Origin: Nitrincola sp048264025
GTDB taxonomy: Bacteria; Pseudomonadota; Gammaproteobacteria; Pseudomonadales; Balneatricaceae
Length of the DNA: 64,000 nucleotides
Direction of reading: 5' to 3'
Assembly: GCF_048264025.1 (NCBI RefSeq)
Contig: NZ_JBLXDN010000014.1
Location: 44,125-108,124, forward strand
The notes beneath the pieces are model-generated. The model did no database searches and was not told the origin of the DNA. It saw only the letters and a list, made by a program, of their open reading frames with translations. The translations under genes were made by a program, and so were the position numbers. This document shows positions 1 through 8,668 of the stretch, in pieces; position 1 is the stretch's first letter; each line of letters opens with the position of its first letter.

Positions 1-1
1 T

Positions 2-769
2 GAAGATATCGTTCAACCTGGGCATATTTTTCCATTGATGGCGCAGCCCGGTGGTGTGCTAAGTCGAGCGGGTCATACGGAAGCGGGTTGTGACCTGCCG
101 CGTTTGGCTGGACTGATTCCGGCATCAGCCATCGTTGAGGTGATGAATGATGATGGCAGTATGGCGCGTCGTGCGGATCTGGAAAAGTTTGCGGCCCGCC
201 ATGGACTTAAAATCGGTACTATTGCCGATCTGATCCATTACCGCACACTGAACGAACATACCATCAGCCGTGAAGCGGAAGGTGAGTTGCCTACTGAATA
301 CGGTACCTTCCGCTATGTTACCTACCGGGACGAGATCAAAAACTGTACGCACCTGGCTTTGATTAAAGGTGATATTCAGGCTGACGATCCAACCCTGGTA
401 CGTGTGCATATCCGTTCCGAAGTGTTGCGCGATGTGGTGGGCGCGATCACCAGTGAAGAGAAAAAGTGGACCATGCGTCGTGCCTTACGTCGTGTGTCCG
501 AAGAAGATAAGGGCGTAGTCTTGTTACTTGATGGTGGCCACCGTATCGATCTGGGTGATGCCGTCGATCAGATACTCAACGGCAGTCAAGCGCGCTCTAA
601 AGTCAATGTCAGTGCGTCAGGTGCTTATCTGACGGTTGGCACCGGTTCACAGATTCTGCGGGATCTGGGTGTCGGAAAAATGCGCTTGATGAGTGCACCG
701 ATGAAATTTAATGCGATTTCTGGCTTTGATCTGGAAATTGAAGAATATATTCCCTACCAGGACGAATAA
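2..769 (+). CDS. ribB: 3,4-dihydroxy-2-butanone-4-phosphate synthase, 3' part (RibB with a degenerate RibA-like domain)
   Basis: The gene enters from outside the window and is open from its first codon. The first visible residues (DIVQPGHIFPLMAQPGGVL and GHTEAGCDLPRLAGL) are the C-terminal signature of RibB, which makes the four-carbon precursor of lumazine from ribulose 5-phosphate. After about residue 95 it continues into a GTP cyclohydrolase II-like domain, but the zinc ligands SEC and CDCG and the RQEGRGIGL loop seen in the true RibA at 3206 are replaced (SEV, no CDC, DGGHRIDLG). The second domain is therefore probably not a cyclohydrolase, as in Pseudomonas-type RibB. It heads a tight riboflavin operon. 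Confidence 0.93.
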   Translation, partial: EDIVQPGHIFPLMAQPGGVLSRAGHTEAGCDLPRLAGLIPASAIVEVMNDDGSMARRADLEKFAARHGLKIGTIADLIHYRTLNEHTISREAEGELPTEYGTFRYVTYRDEIKNCTHLALIKGDIQADDPTLVRVHIRSEVLRDVVGAITSEEKKWTMRRALRRVSEEDKGVVLLLDGGHRIDLGDAVDQILNGSQARSKVNVSASGAYLTVGTGSQILRDLGVGKMRLMSAPMKFNAISGFDLEIEEYIPYQDE

Positions 770-782
770 CGGAAACTTACTT

Positions 783-1256
783 ATGTCAGTAAAAACCTAT
801 GAAGGCGACTTTGTCAGCGCCGATGGAAAATATGCGATCGTTGTCGGTCGCTTCAATGCGTTTGTTGTTGAAAGCCTGCTTGAGGGCGCGCTGGATACCC
901 TGAAACGCCATGGTGTCAGTGACGATAACATTCGTATTATTCGTGTACCTGGTGCCTTTGAGATCCCTCTGGCGGTGAAGAAAATTGCCGGTCAGAAGTG
1001 TGATGACGCCATTATCGCACTGGGTGCGGTCATTCGTGGCGGTACACCCCATTTTGAATATGTGTCTGCCGAAAGCTCCAAAGGCATAGCACAGGTGATG
1101 ATGGACTTCGATCTTCCGGTTGCCAATGGCATTCTGACGGTCAATAGTATTGAACAGGCGGTCGAGCGTTCCGGTACCAAAGCGGGCAACAAGGGTGCGG
1201 AAGCAGCCATGTCAGCGCTGGAAATGGTCAGCCTGATGCGTCGCCTAGAGGCTTGA
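783..1256 (+). CDS. ribH: 6,7-dimethyl-8-ribityllumazine synthase
   Basis: RibH condenses the RibB product with the ribitylaminouracil intermediate to give lumazine, the penultimate riboflavin step. The 157-residue protein has the family core VVGRFNAFVVESLLEGA and the active-site stretch GAVIRGGTPHFEYVS with catalytic His near residue 90. I start at the ATG 13 bases after the ribB stop rather than at an upstream in-frame start inside ribB, because MSVKTYEGDF matches the usual N-terminus; the upstream GGAAAC is only a weak ribosome site. It lies in the ribB-ribH-nusB-thiL-pgpA-ribA series and is probably translated from the same message. Confidence 0.95.
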   Translation: MSVKTYEGDFVSADGKYAIVVGRFNAFVVESLLEGALDTLKRHGVSDDNIRIIRVPGAFEIPLAVKKIAGQKCDDAIIALGAVIRGGTPHFEYVSAESSKGIAQVMMDFDLPVANGILTVNSIEQAVERSGTKAGNKGAEAAMSALEMVSLMRRLEA

Positions 1257-1261
1257 TAGAA

Positions 1262-1738
1262 ATGACTGATACACCCGGCCCAGAAAAAAAACGTAAGCTG
1301 TCGCGCACCGAAATGCGCCGCAATGCGCGGAGTTATACCCTGCAAGCGCTGTATCAATGGCAGATGGCGGCGCAGCCAGTGAATGAAATTGAAGCGCAGT
1401 TTCGCGTCAATAATGACATGGCGGATACCGATGTTGCCCTGTTCGGTGAGCTGTTGCGTGGCGTAACGGCCAGAGCCAGAGCCCTGGATGATGCCTATTC
1501 GCTGTTCCTGGATCGTTCAGTGGACGACCTGGACCCGGTGGAACTGGCAGTGCTCAGAATCGGCGCTTATGAATTGATTGAACGCCTTGAAGTACCCTAT
1601 CGGGTGGCCATCAATGAAAGTGTTGAGCTGGCAAAAATCTTTGGCGCCACAGAAAGCCACCGTTACGTGAATGGTGTGCTGGACAAGCTGGCACATAAAG
1701 TACGTGCCGCTGAAGTTATGGCAAAACGTGGGCGTTAA
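1262..1738 (+). CDS. nusB: transcription antitermination factor NusB
   Basis: NusB binds boxA RNA together with ribosomal protein S10 and helps assemble the rRNA antitermination complex. The 158-residue all-helical protein shows the family pattern RNARSYTLQALYQWQM at the start and PYRVAINESVELAKIFG with YVNGVLDKLA at the end. The ATG is chosen over an upstream in-frame TTG because AGAGG sits about ten bases before it. Its stop shares one base with the thiL start (TAATG), a sign of translational coupling. Placement next to ribH is widespread in Proteobacteria. Confidence 0.95.
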   Translation: MTDTPGPEKKRKLSRTEMRRNARSYTLQALYQWQMAAQPVNEIEAQFRVNNDMADTDVALFGELLRGVTARARALDDAYSLFLDRSVDDLDPVELAVLRIGAYELIERLEVPYRVAINESVELAKIFGATESHRYVNGVLDKLAHKVRAAEVMAKRGR

Positions 1739-2721
1739 TGGGCGAATTTGAGCTGATCCAGCGTTACTTCGCTCGTAATCAACCAACCTCCAGTGCGGTG
1801 AGGCTGGGGATCGGTGACGATGCCGCCTTGCTGCAACTGCCGCTGGGCGAGTTGCTGGTGGTGTCGGTGGATACCATGGTAGCGGGCACCCACTTTCTCG
1901 CTGATACCCCGGCGGACCTGATTGCGCAGCGGGCGCTAGGTGCGGCGGTGAGTGATCTGGCGGCTATGGGTGCCAGACCGCTTTGGTATACCCTGGCACT
2001 AACTCTGCCCGATGTATCAGAAAGCTGGATGGAAGCCTTTGCCCTGGCGTTGGCGCAGCGTTCTGCTGAGTTGGGCATCATTCTGGTAGGCGGCGACACA
2101 ACCCGTGGACCCCTGTCACTGACGCTAACTGTGCAGGGGTCGGTTCAGCCGGACCTGGCCTTGCAGCGCAAGGGCGCACAGGTTGATGACATTATTGCCG
2201 TCACCGGCACACTGGGTGATAGTCGGGCTGGGTTAGAAAGCTTGTTACATCCACAAAAAGCGGCGATGGCTGATCTTGACTGGTTGAGACAACGTTTCTA
2301 TCGTCCTGAACCGCGTTTGCAGTTAGCGCAGCAACTGGCGCCCCTGGCGCACTGTGCTATCGATATCTCGGATGGCCTGATGGCTGATCTGGGGCATCTT
2401 CTGCAAGCCAGTCAGTTGGGCGCGGAGCTGGAGCTCACAGCACTGCCGTTATCAGCGGCATTGAAAAATTTCAGTCAGGATCAGCAGCGCTTGCGCGACT
2501 GGGCTTTGACTGGTGGTGAAGATTTTGAGTTATGCCTGACTTTACCAGCGGCTCACTGGGCACAGGCGCAGTCACTGGCGGCCAATCTAGACATTCCACT
2601 CACCGCTATCGGTCGCATTATTGCAGCGCCAACCCTGTGTCTGCTGGAGGATGGCCAGCCAGTACCTGCCAACCAAGTACGTCAGGGTGGTTATGATCAT
2701 TTCAGGAGAACGCATGACTGA
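1738..2721 (+). CDS. thiL: thiamine-monophosphate kinase
   Basis: ThiL phosphorylates thiamine monophosphate to the active cofactor thiamine pyrophosphate using ATP. The 327-residue protein has the PurM/ThiL fold motifs in order: GIGDDAALL near residue 25, VSVDTMVAGTHF near 45, VGGDTTRG near 115 and AIDISDGLMADLGHLL near 210; the aspartates in these bind magnesium and nucleotide. Its ATG overlaps the nusB stop by one base and its own end overlaps pgpA by eight bases, so it is embedded in the riboflavin operon, as in Pseudomonas and E. coli relatives. Confidence 0.96.
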   Translation: MGEFELIQRYFARNQPTSSAVRLGIGDDAALLQLPLGELLVVSVDTMVAGTHFLADTPADLIAQRALGAAVSDLAAMGARPLWYTLALTLPDVSESWMEAFALALAQRSAELGIILVGGDTTRGPLSLTLTVQGSVQPDLALQRKGAQVDDIIAVTGTLGDSRAGLESLLHPQKAAMADLDWLRQRFYRPEPRLQLAQQLAPLAHCAIDISDGLMADLGHLLQASQLGAELELTALPLSAALKNFSQDQQRLRDWALTGGEDFELCLTLPAAHWAQAQSLAANLDIPLTAIGRIIAAPTLCLLEDGQPVPANQVRQGGYDHFRRTHD

Positions 2722-3193
2722 AAAAACGCCTGCTTCTGTTTGGAGCAATCCGGTACACTTTGCTGCTTTTGGCTTCGGCAGTGGTGCCGCGCCCGTGGCT
2801 CCAGGAACGTTTGGAACCCTGGCCGCAGTTCCGTTATGGCTGTTTCTGGCCCCCTTGTCGACCGATGCTTATTTGCTGGCACTGATCGTAGCCTTTGTCA
2901 TCGGTGTCTGGTTGTGTGATCAGACCTCAGCCGATATCGGCGTGCATGATCACGGTGGTATTGTCTGGGATGAGTTTGTCGGTCTCTGGATTGCTTTGTT
3001 TGCTGTACCGCTACACTGGTTCTGGGTGTTGCTGGGTTTTGCCCTGTTCCGTCTGTTTGATATCTGGAAGCCTTGGCCGATTGGCTGGGTGGATAGGCGT
3101 GTCAGTGGCGGTATGGGCATTATGCTGGACGATGTGATTGCTGGCGTTTATGCGCTGGTGATCATTCAGTGTTTACTTTATTTTTTCTACTAA
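2714..3193 (+). CDS. pgpA: phosphatidylglycerophosphatase A
   Basis: PgpA is an inner-membrane enzyme that removes phosphate from phosphatidylglycerol phosphate in phospholipid synthesis. The 159-residue protein begins MTEKTPASVWSNPVHFAAFG and carries the conserved GSGAAPVAPGTFGTL and the acidic catalytic loop DHGGIVWDEFVGLW, followed by two hydrophobic segments and a final membrane helix. The ATG lies inside the end of thiL and has AGGAGAA four bases before it; a longer in-frame reading that begins inside thiL lacks family similarity in its extension. It is co-transcribed with thiL. Confidence 0.95.
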   Translation: MTEKTPASVWSNPVHFAAFGFGSGAAPVAPGTFGTLAAVPLWLFLAPLSTDAYLLALIVAFVIGVWLCDQTSADIGVHDHGGIVWDEFVGLWIALFAVPLHWFWVLLGFALFRLFDIWKPWPIGWVDRRVSGGMGIMLDDVIAGVYALVIIQCLLYFFY

Positions 3194-3205
3194 CAGGTAC
3201 TGATC

Positions 3206-3817
3206 TTGTCTGTTGAGTTTGTTGCGGATTCCAAGCTACCGACCCCTTGGGGCACTTTTACCATGGTGGGGTTTGAAGATACGGCTACCGGTAAAGAGCA
3301 TGTTGCTCTGGTGTGTGGCGATGTTAGCGGTGATACGCCGGTGCTGGCGCGCATGCACTCTGAGTGTCTGACCGGTGACTCCTTGTTCAGTCTGCGCTGT
3401 GACTGTGGTTTTCAGCTACAGGAAGCCTTGCGCCGTATCTCTGAAGAAGGTCGTGGTGTACTACTGTATTTACGTCAGGAAGGTCGGGGTATTGGCCTGC
3501 TGAACAAAATCAAGGCGTATCATTTGCAGGATCAGGGTGCCGATACCGTTGAAGCGAATGAGCAACTGGGGTTTGCTGCCGATATGCGCGATTACAGTAT
3601 CTGCTTGCCGATGCTGAAACACTTGGGCATCAACACGGTGCGTCTGATGACCAATAACCCGCGCAAAGTGAAGGCCCTGGAAGCCGCTGGTGTTACTGTG
3701 GCTGAGCGAGTGCCGCTACAGGTGGGCAAAAACTTTCATAATGAAGGTTATTTGCAGACCAAGATGGGCAAGCTCGGGCACATGATGCAGGATGAGCACT
3801 TCCGCGATCAGGACTGA
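3206..3817 (+). CDS. ribA: GTP cyclohydrolase II
   Basis: RibA opens GTP to the pyrimidine that starts riboflavin synthesis. The 203-residue protein has the zinc ligands in HSECLTGDSLFSLRCDCGFQ, the catalytic RQEGRGIGLLNKI and the late MTNNPRKVKALE; all are intact, unlike the second domain of the upstream RibB. The start is TTG, giving MSVEFVADSKLPTPWGTF, which matches the family N-terminus; AGG lies nine bases before it and no ATG fits. The 3' end overlaps the convergent dxs gene by ten bases. It is the last gene of the rib/nusB/thiL operon. Confidence 0.95.
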   Translation: MSVEFVADSKLPTPWGTFTMVGFEDTATGKEHVALVCGDVSGDTPVLARMHSECLTGDSLFSLRCDCGFQLQEALRRISEEGRGVLLYLRQEGRGIGLLNKIKAYHLQDQGADTVEANEQLGFAADMRDYSICLPMLKHLGINTVRLMTNNPRKVKALEAAGVTVAERVPLQVGKNFHNEGYLQTKMGKLGHMMQDEHFRDQD

Positions 3818-5589
3818 TGCGTTAAACGTTTCTCTATCGCCGCCTGTATCCCTTCACTATCTAATCCACACAGAGCCAGTTGTTCATCACGGCTGGCATG
3901 CTCTATCCAACGATCCGGGATGCCCAGCATCAGCAAAGGATTATTGCGCCTCTCGGTATGTAACCACTCACTGACCGCCGTTCCCGCTCCGCCTGCAATG
4001 GCGTGATCTTCCAGTGTGACAATTAACTGATGAGTGTCTGCCAGACTGGCCAGTTGCTGGGTATCCAGCGGTTTGACGCAGCGCATATCGACCAGTGTCA
4101 GGTTGAGCGTTTCGGCAACACGCAGGGCGTGATTCAGCAGTGGGCCAAAATTAAGCAGCAGAGTTTGCTTGCCCTGTCGCAGTAGCTGGGCTCTCGGTAA
4201 GGCTACTGGCGCGGCCAGGTCATTGAGCTGGACCGTTTCACTGCCTCTGGGGTAGCGCACGGCTACCGGGCCGGGCGTGTCGTAGGCATAGTCCAGCATG
4301 CGTTGCAGTTCGGCATGACAAGAGGGCGTCAGTATCTGTAATCCGGGTAAACAGCGTAAAAAGGCGATATCAAAGCAACCGGCATGGGTAGCGCCATCTT
4401 CACCGACTAGCCCGGCGCGGTCGATAGCCAATACAACATCCAGTTTTTGTATGGCAATATCGTGTATCAGTTGATCATAGCCACGTTGAAGAAAAGTAGA
4501 ATAAATAGCGACCACCGGTTTCATGCCACCTATGGCCAGACCGCCAGCCAGGGTCAGCGCATGCTGTTCGGCGATGGCAACATCGAAGTAACGGTCCGGA
4601 TGCTGCTGCGAAAAAGCGATCAGATCAGAGCCTTCGCGCATGGCTGGTGTAATGGCACAGAGGCGGTTATCTACGGCGGCTTTGTCGACCAGCCATTGTC
4701 CGAACACGTTGCAATAACGCAGACGCCGACCAGTCGGTGGCTGATGCAAGGGTTCAATTTTAGTGATGGCATGAAATCCGACCGGGTCGGCTTCAGCTGG
4801 CGCATAGCCCTTGCCCTTGCGAGTGATGATATGCAAAAACTGCGGCCCTGACCGATTCAGTGCTTGTTGAAGTGCTGGCAGTAGTTGCTCAAAATCGTGA
4901 CCATCAACAGGTCCTGTGTATTCAAAGGCCAGCGCTTCAAACAGCGCGGCAGTTGTGGCTCCAGCCAGACGGTTGCGCAGGTTATTGGCCAGGTAGGTTG
5001 CCAACCCGCCTTCGTTGCGGGAGATCGACATGTCATTGTCATTTAGAATAACCAGTAGATCAGCACCTGTGTGTCCGGCATGATTCAGCGCTTCAAAGGC
5101 CATGCCAGCTGTCATCGCACCATCACCTATAACCGCTACACTTTTATGCGGCTGTTGTTGCAGTCGAGCGGCTAAGGCCATTCCCAGAGCGGCACTGATG
5201 GAGGTGCTTGAATGTCCGGTACCAAAACAGTCGTAAAGGCTTTCATCGCGTTTGGGAAAGGGTGCCAGGCCAGCTTGCTGGCGCATGCTCAGCATTTGCT
5301 GTTTGCGACCGGTAAGGATTTTATGTGGGTAGCATTGATGCCCCACATCCCAGATCAAGCTGTCTTCCGGGGTGTTGAGCAGGTAGTGCAGTGCGATAGT
5401 CAGTTCGGTGACCCCTAAGCCTGCACCAAAATGTCCGCCAGTTTGCCCCACACTGTAAAGTAGCCAGTGACGTAATTCTTCTGCCAATACCGGCAGTTGT
5501 TCACTAGACAAGCGGCGCAGATCAGCCGGTGACTGAATCTGGTCCAGTAAAGGGGTCGTGGGTGGCGTATCGGGCAGTTTATCCAGCAT
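3808..5589 (-). CDS. dxs: 1-deoxy-D-xylulose-5-phosphate synthase
   Basis: Dxs joins pyruvate and glyceraldehyde 3-phosphate, the entry step of the MEP isoprenoid pathway, and its product also feeds thiamine and pyridoxal synthesis. The 593-residue enzyme shows GHFGAGLGVTELTIALHY, WDVGHQCYPHKI, the thiamine-pyrophosphate motif GDGAMTAGMAFEAL to NDNDMSIS, and the pyrimidine-side IAEQHALTLAGGLA. It is a little shorter than the E. coli enzyme (about 620). It starts with ATG one base into the end of ispA, so xseB, ispA and dxs form one minus-strand operon as in Vibrio, Pseudomonas and E. coli. Confidence 0.97.
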   Translation of the reverse strand: MLDKLPDTPPTTPLLDQIQSPADLRRLSSEQLPVLAEELRHWLLYSVGQTGGHFGAGLGVTELTIALHYLLNTPEDSLIWDVGHQCYPHKILTGRKQQMLSMRQQAGLAPFPKRDESLYDCFGTGHSSTSISAALGMALAARLQQQPHKSVAVIGDGAMTAGMAFEALNHAGHTGADLLVILNDNDMSISRNEGGLATYLANNLRNRLAGATTAALFEALAFEYTGPVDGHDFEQLLPALQQALNRSGPQFLHIITRKGKGYAPAEADPVGFHAITKIEPLHQPPTGRRLRYCNVFGQWLVDKAAVDNRLCAITPAMREGSDLIAFSQQHPDRYFDVAIAEQHALTLAGGLAIGGMKPVVAIYSTFLQRGYDQLIHDIAIQKLDVVLAIDRAGLVGEDGATHAGCFDIAFLRCLPGLQILTPSCHAELQRMLDYAYDTPGPVAVRYPRGSETVQLNDLAAPVALPRAQLLRQGKQTLLLNFGPLLNHALRVAETLNLTLVDMRCVKPLDTQQLASLADTHQLIVTLEDHAIAGGAGTAVSEWLHTERRNNPLLMLGIPDRWIEHASRDEQLALCGLDSEGIQAAIEKRLTHQS

Positions 5590-6479
5590 TAGTAGCTACG
5601 TCGTACAATATAATCAGCCAGTTGCAGCAACGGCCTGGCCCTGTCAGCACCAAGTGGCTTTAGGGCGGCTTCTGCCTGATGTAACAACTGCTCTAAGAGC
5701 GCTTTACAGGGTTCCAGTCCGAGTAGGGCCGGATAGGTAGGCTTGTTGCGTGCCAGGTCAGAGCCACTGGGCTTGCCGAGGGTGTCAGTATCGGCTTCGA
5801 TATCCAACAGGTCGTCTTTAACTTGAAAAGCCAAGCCTATATGCTGACCAAACTGTCGTAGAGCAGTGAGTTGTTCGGGTTTTTTGCTATTTGCGGCCAG
5901 TGCCCCGAGTTCCAGTGCTGCGGTAATCAGTGCACCGGTTTTTAGCGCATGCATCTGTTGCAGGGCTTCCAGGGATAAGGGTTTGCCGACATGGCTGAGG
6001 TCGAAGGCTTGCCCTTGCACCATGCCACGCTCGCCAGCGGCACGGCTCAAACACTGTATCATTGCCAGTTGCTGTGCCGGTTGATATCTGTCTCCTGGCT
6101 GGCTGAGGAGTTCGAAGGCGCTGGTCAGCAGCGCATCACCAGCGAGTATGGCCGTGGCTTCATCGAAGGCAATATGGCAAGTAGGTTTGCCCCGGCGCAA
6201 TTCATCGTTATCCATGGCCGGCAGGTCGTCATGCACCAGTGAATAGCTGTGCACCATCTCTATAGCTGCTGCAGGCAAGTCAGCCTGCTCGGCGCTACCG
6301 CCACAGAAGTCGCAGGCCAGATACACCAGTACCGGTCGGATGCGTTTACCGCCATTAAGCAGACTGTAGAGCATCGCTTGTTGTAGTGGTGGGTGAATGC
6401 TGTCCTGATGTGCCAGGCAGTCTTGCAGCACCTGCTGGTTACGTAATGCCAGCGCTTTCAGTTGTTGCTCAAGCTTCAA
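5589..6479 (-). CDS. ispA: farnesyl diphosphate synthase (geranyltranstransferase)
   Basis: IspA condenses isopentenyl and dimethylallyl diphosphates to farnesyl diphosphate, feeding undecaprenol and ubiquinone synthesis. The 296-residue protein contains GGKRIRP, the first aspartate-rich motif HDDLPAMDND, GDALLTSAFELL and the second motif FQVKDDLLDIEAD. The start appears to be TTG overlapping the xseB stop as TTGA, since MKLEQQLKALALRNQQVLQ aligns with the usual N-terminal length and no nearby ATG does. It is coupled to xseB upstream and dxs downstream. A second, longer-chain prenyl synthase (ispB) lies at 26.6 kb. Confidence 0.95.
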   Translation of the reverse strand: MKLEQQLKALALRNQQVLQDCLAHQDSIHPPLQQAMLYSLLNGGKRIRPVLVYLACDFCGGSAEQADLPAAAIEMVHSYSLVHDDLPAMDNDELRRGKPTCHIAFDEATAILAGDALLTSAFELLSQPGDRYQPAQQLAMIQCLSRAAGERGMVQGQAFDLSHVGKPLSLEALQQMHALKTGALITAALELGALAANSKKPEQLTALRQFGQHIGLAFQVKDDLLDIEADTDTLGKPSGSDLARNKPTYPALLGLEPCKALLEQLLHQAEAALKPLGADRARPLLQLADYIVRRSY

Positions 6480-6721
6480 GAGTTACTCTCATGGGATTCA
6501 AAAGGAACTGCTTTAATCTCACCGGCTTCTTCAGTCAGCAATTTTACTTTCTGTTCGGCCTGTTCAAGTGTCTGTTGGCACTGGCGGGTCAGGCGTATAC
6601 CTTCTTCAAAGGCCTGCAAGGATTCTTCAATGCTGAGTTTGCCTTCTTCCATCTGGCTGACCAGGGCTTCCAGGCGTTGCATTGAAGTTTCAAAACTGTG
6701 CTTGTCGTCGGTATCAGACAT
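6476..6721 (-). CDS. xseB: exodeoxyribonuclease VII small subunit
   Basis: XseB is the small subunit of exonuclease VII, which degrades single-stranded DNA to acid-soluble oligonucleotides. The 81-residue helical protein has the family core FETSMQRLEALVSQMEEGKLSIEESLQAFEEG followed by a coiled-coil segment. I use the ATG (MSDTDDKHS) instead of a TTG three codons earlier because AAGG lies nine bases before the ATG but abuts the TTG. It heads the xseB-ispA-dxs operon. The large subunit XseA is not in the window. Confidence 0.93.
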   Translation of the reverse strand: MSDTDDKHSFETSMQRLEALVSQMEEGKLSIEESLQAFEEGIRLTRQCQQTLEQAEQKVKLLTEEAGEIKAVPFESHESNS

Positions 6722-6805
6722 GGGAGTCAACCTTTGTGAAATAACGCTGCAACTTACCCAACCTGGGTCATCGGGTCAATCCGAGTTTAACAGGAAATAC
6801 TGAAA

Positions 6806-6839
6806 TATCGGGTGAACAAGTGTATAAATCTGCTATTAT
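6806..6839 (+). promoter_or_regulatory. possible extended -10 promoter for pomAB
   Basis: TGCTATTAT at 6831-6839 fits an extended -10 element; the upstream hexamer GTGAAC (6812-6817, spacer 16) is a poor -35. It is the best promoter-like stretch in the 172-base gap between the divergent xseB and pomA genes. No clear sigma28 (flagellar) promoter was seen. Confidence 0.3.
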
Positions 6840-6893
6840 CAGCACGAAAAGCAGTGAGATAAAGGCTTAGCTGCCGTACTTTGAGGTCTGTTC

Positions 6894-7664
6894 GTGGATA
6901 TAGCAACAATCGTAGGTATTATCGGCGCCTTCGCGATCGTCATCATGGCGATGGTCTTGGGAGGGGATTTAGGGATCTTTATTAACCCACCTTCTATGTT
7001 GATTGTATTTGGTGGTAGTTTGTTTGTGGTACTGATCAAGTTTACCCTGGCGCAATTTCTGGCGGCAGGTAAAGTCGCCGCTAAGGCATTCATGTTCAAG
7101 GCTGTTAATCCTGAAGATATTATCGCTGAAACAGTCGACATGGCTGATGCCGCACGTAAAGGTGGGCTCTTGTCACTGGAGGATAAGCAGGTTTCCAGTG
7201 ATTTTATGCAGCGTGGTATTCAACTGCTGGTGGATGGGCATGATCCTGAGGTGGTAAAGCAGTTGCTCAATAAAGAAGCCAGACTGACCTATGATCGCCA
7301 TGATTTTGGTGCCAGAATCTTTGCCGCGTTGGGGGATGTGGGTCCCGCTATGGGGATGATTGGAACCTTGATCGGCCTGGTGGCGATGCTATCCAATATG
7401 GATGACCCTAAAGCCATAGGTCCGGCAATGGCCGTTGCGTTGCTGACCACGCTGTACGGTGCAGTGATGGCTAATATGCTTTGTATCCCAATATCTGACA
7501 AACTGAATCTGCGTCGCGATCAGGAGGCACTTAATAACTCACTGATCATCGATGGTCTGCTGGCTATTCAAGCTGGACAAAACCCACGGGTCATTGATCA
7601 GATGCTGCGTAATTACCTACCGGAGAAAAAACGTTTTGCCAATGCTGAGAAAGCTGAAGGATAA
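6894..7664 (+). CDS. pomA: flagellar stator protein PomA (MotA family, sodium type)
   Basis: PomA forms, with PomB, the ion channel and stator that drives flagellar rotation. The 256-residue protein has four hydrophobic segments; the N-terminus with FAIVIMAMVLGGDLGIFI and GGSLFVVLIKFTLAQF and the later GDVGPAMGMIGTLIGLVAML are close to Vibrio PomA. The cytoplasmic loop between helices two and three carries the charged residues that contact FliG. Start is GTG with GAGG seven bases before it. Adjacent to pomB and divergent from xseB-ispA-dxs, the same neighbourhood as in Vibrio. Sodium rather than proton use is inferred from similarity. Confidence 0.93.
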   Translation: MDIATIVGIIGAFAIVIMAMVLGGDLGIFINPPSMLIVFGGSLFVVLIKFTLAQFLAAGKVAAKAFMFKAVNPEDIIAETVDMADAARKGGLLSLEDKQVSSDFMQRGIQLLVDGHDPEVVKQLLNKEARLTYDRHDFGARIFAALGDVGPAMGMIGTLIGLVAMLSNMDDPKAIGPAMAVALLTTLYGAVMANMLCIPISDKLNLRRDQEALNNSLIIDGLLAIQAGQNPRVIDQMLRNYLPEKKRFANAEKAEG

Positions 7665-7670
7665 GCGTTT

Positions 7671-8600
7671 ATGAGTGCCGAGGAAGAATGCAACTGTAAA
7701 CCCTGTAAGCCTGGTTTGCCTGCCTGGTTGGCTACCTTTGGCGACCTGATGTCGCTGCTGATGTGTTTCTTTGTACTCTTGCTGTCCTTTTCAGAAATGG
7801 ATGTGCTGCGGTTTAAGCAGTTGGCCGGATCTATGCGTGAAGCCTTTGGCGTGCAAGCGCAGATTAAGGTTGAGGATATTCCCAAAGGTACGTCAATCAT
7901 TGCGCAGGAGTTCAGCCCAGGCCGTCCTGAACCGACCCCATTGAATGAAGTGCGTCAGATGACCACTGTTGTCGAGTTGCATACCTTGGATGTGCGCTCA
8001 ATGGAAGGCGAAGCTGTGGTGCATGATCGCGAGTCTGCGGTAGATCAACAGCAGCAACAAGAACAGCTAGAGCAAGCACGGCAGGATGCTATAACCTTCT
8101 CCATGGCGCTCACCACCGAGATAGGCGAAGGTGCCGTTGAGATCGAAACAGATGGCACTAAAGTGATTATCCGCCTGAGAGAGCAGGGCTCGTTTGCGCG
8201 GGGTTCAGCTTATGTCGAGGATGACTATATTCCAGTATTGGCAAAAATCAGGGACGTATTGATCACCATACCGGGAGCCGTGGCAATAGAAGGCCATACC
8301 GATTCCATCCCTTATACAGGACAGGAGTTCGCTTCGAACTGGGATCTTTCAGCCGCGCGTGCGCTGGCTGTTGCCCACGAGCTGTTTGCCGACCGGCGCG
8401 TGAATGAATCCCGCTTTACTGTTTCAGGTCATGCTTCAAGCAGGGCGCGTGTACCGAATGACTCTGAGGCAAACCGTGCCCGAAATCGTCGCGTGGAAAT
8501 CATCATTGAGCGCGGTCAGGACGAGCAAGCGGTGCCTATCCAGACTCGACCTGAGGGTGATACCGAAGGCGAGCGGCTGACCCCTAACGATATTTTCTAA
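7671..8600 (+). CDS. pomB: flagellar stator protein PomB (MotB family, sodium type)
   Basis: PomB anchors the stator to peptidoglycan and contributes the ion-carrying aspartate. The 309-residue protein has an N-terminal Cys cluster CNCKPC, then LATFGDLMSLLMCFFVLLLSF with the ion-binding Asp near residue 25, a plug and linker region, and a C-terminal OmpA-like domain (GHTDSIPY, then NWDLSAARA and NRARNRRVEI). The stretch after the helix, SEMDVLRFKQLAGSMREAFG, is typical of PomB. It begins seven bases after pomA and is surely co-transcribed. No other flagellar gene is present in the window. Confidence 0.94.
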   Translation: MSAEEECNCKPCKPGLPAWLATFGDLMSLLMCFFVLLLSFSEMDVLRFKQLAGSMREAFGVQAQIKVEDIPKGTSIIAQEFSPGRPEPTPLNEVRQMTTVVELHTLDVRSMEGEAVVHDRESAVDQQQQQEQLEQARQDAITFSMALTTEIGEGAVEIETDGTKVIIRLREQGSFARGSAYVEDDYIPVLAKIRDVLITIPGAVAIEGHTDSIPYTGQEFASNWDLSAARALAVAHELFADRRVNESRFTVSGHASSRARVPNDSEANRARNRRVEIIIERGQDEQAVPIQTRPEGDTEGERLTPNDIF

Positions 8601-8668
8601 TCACTCTTCGCTTCGAAATGTGAGCTGAAACGCCCTGTTGCACGTACCGCAGTGAAAAGGAGCAGGCC

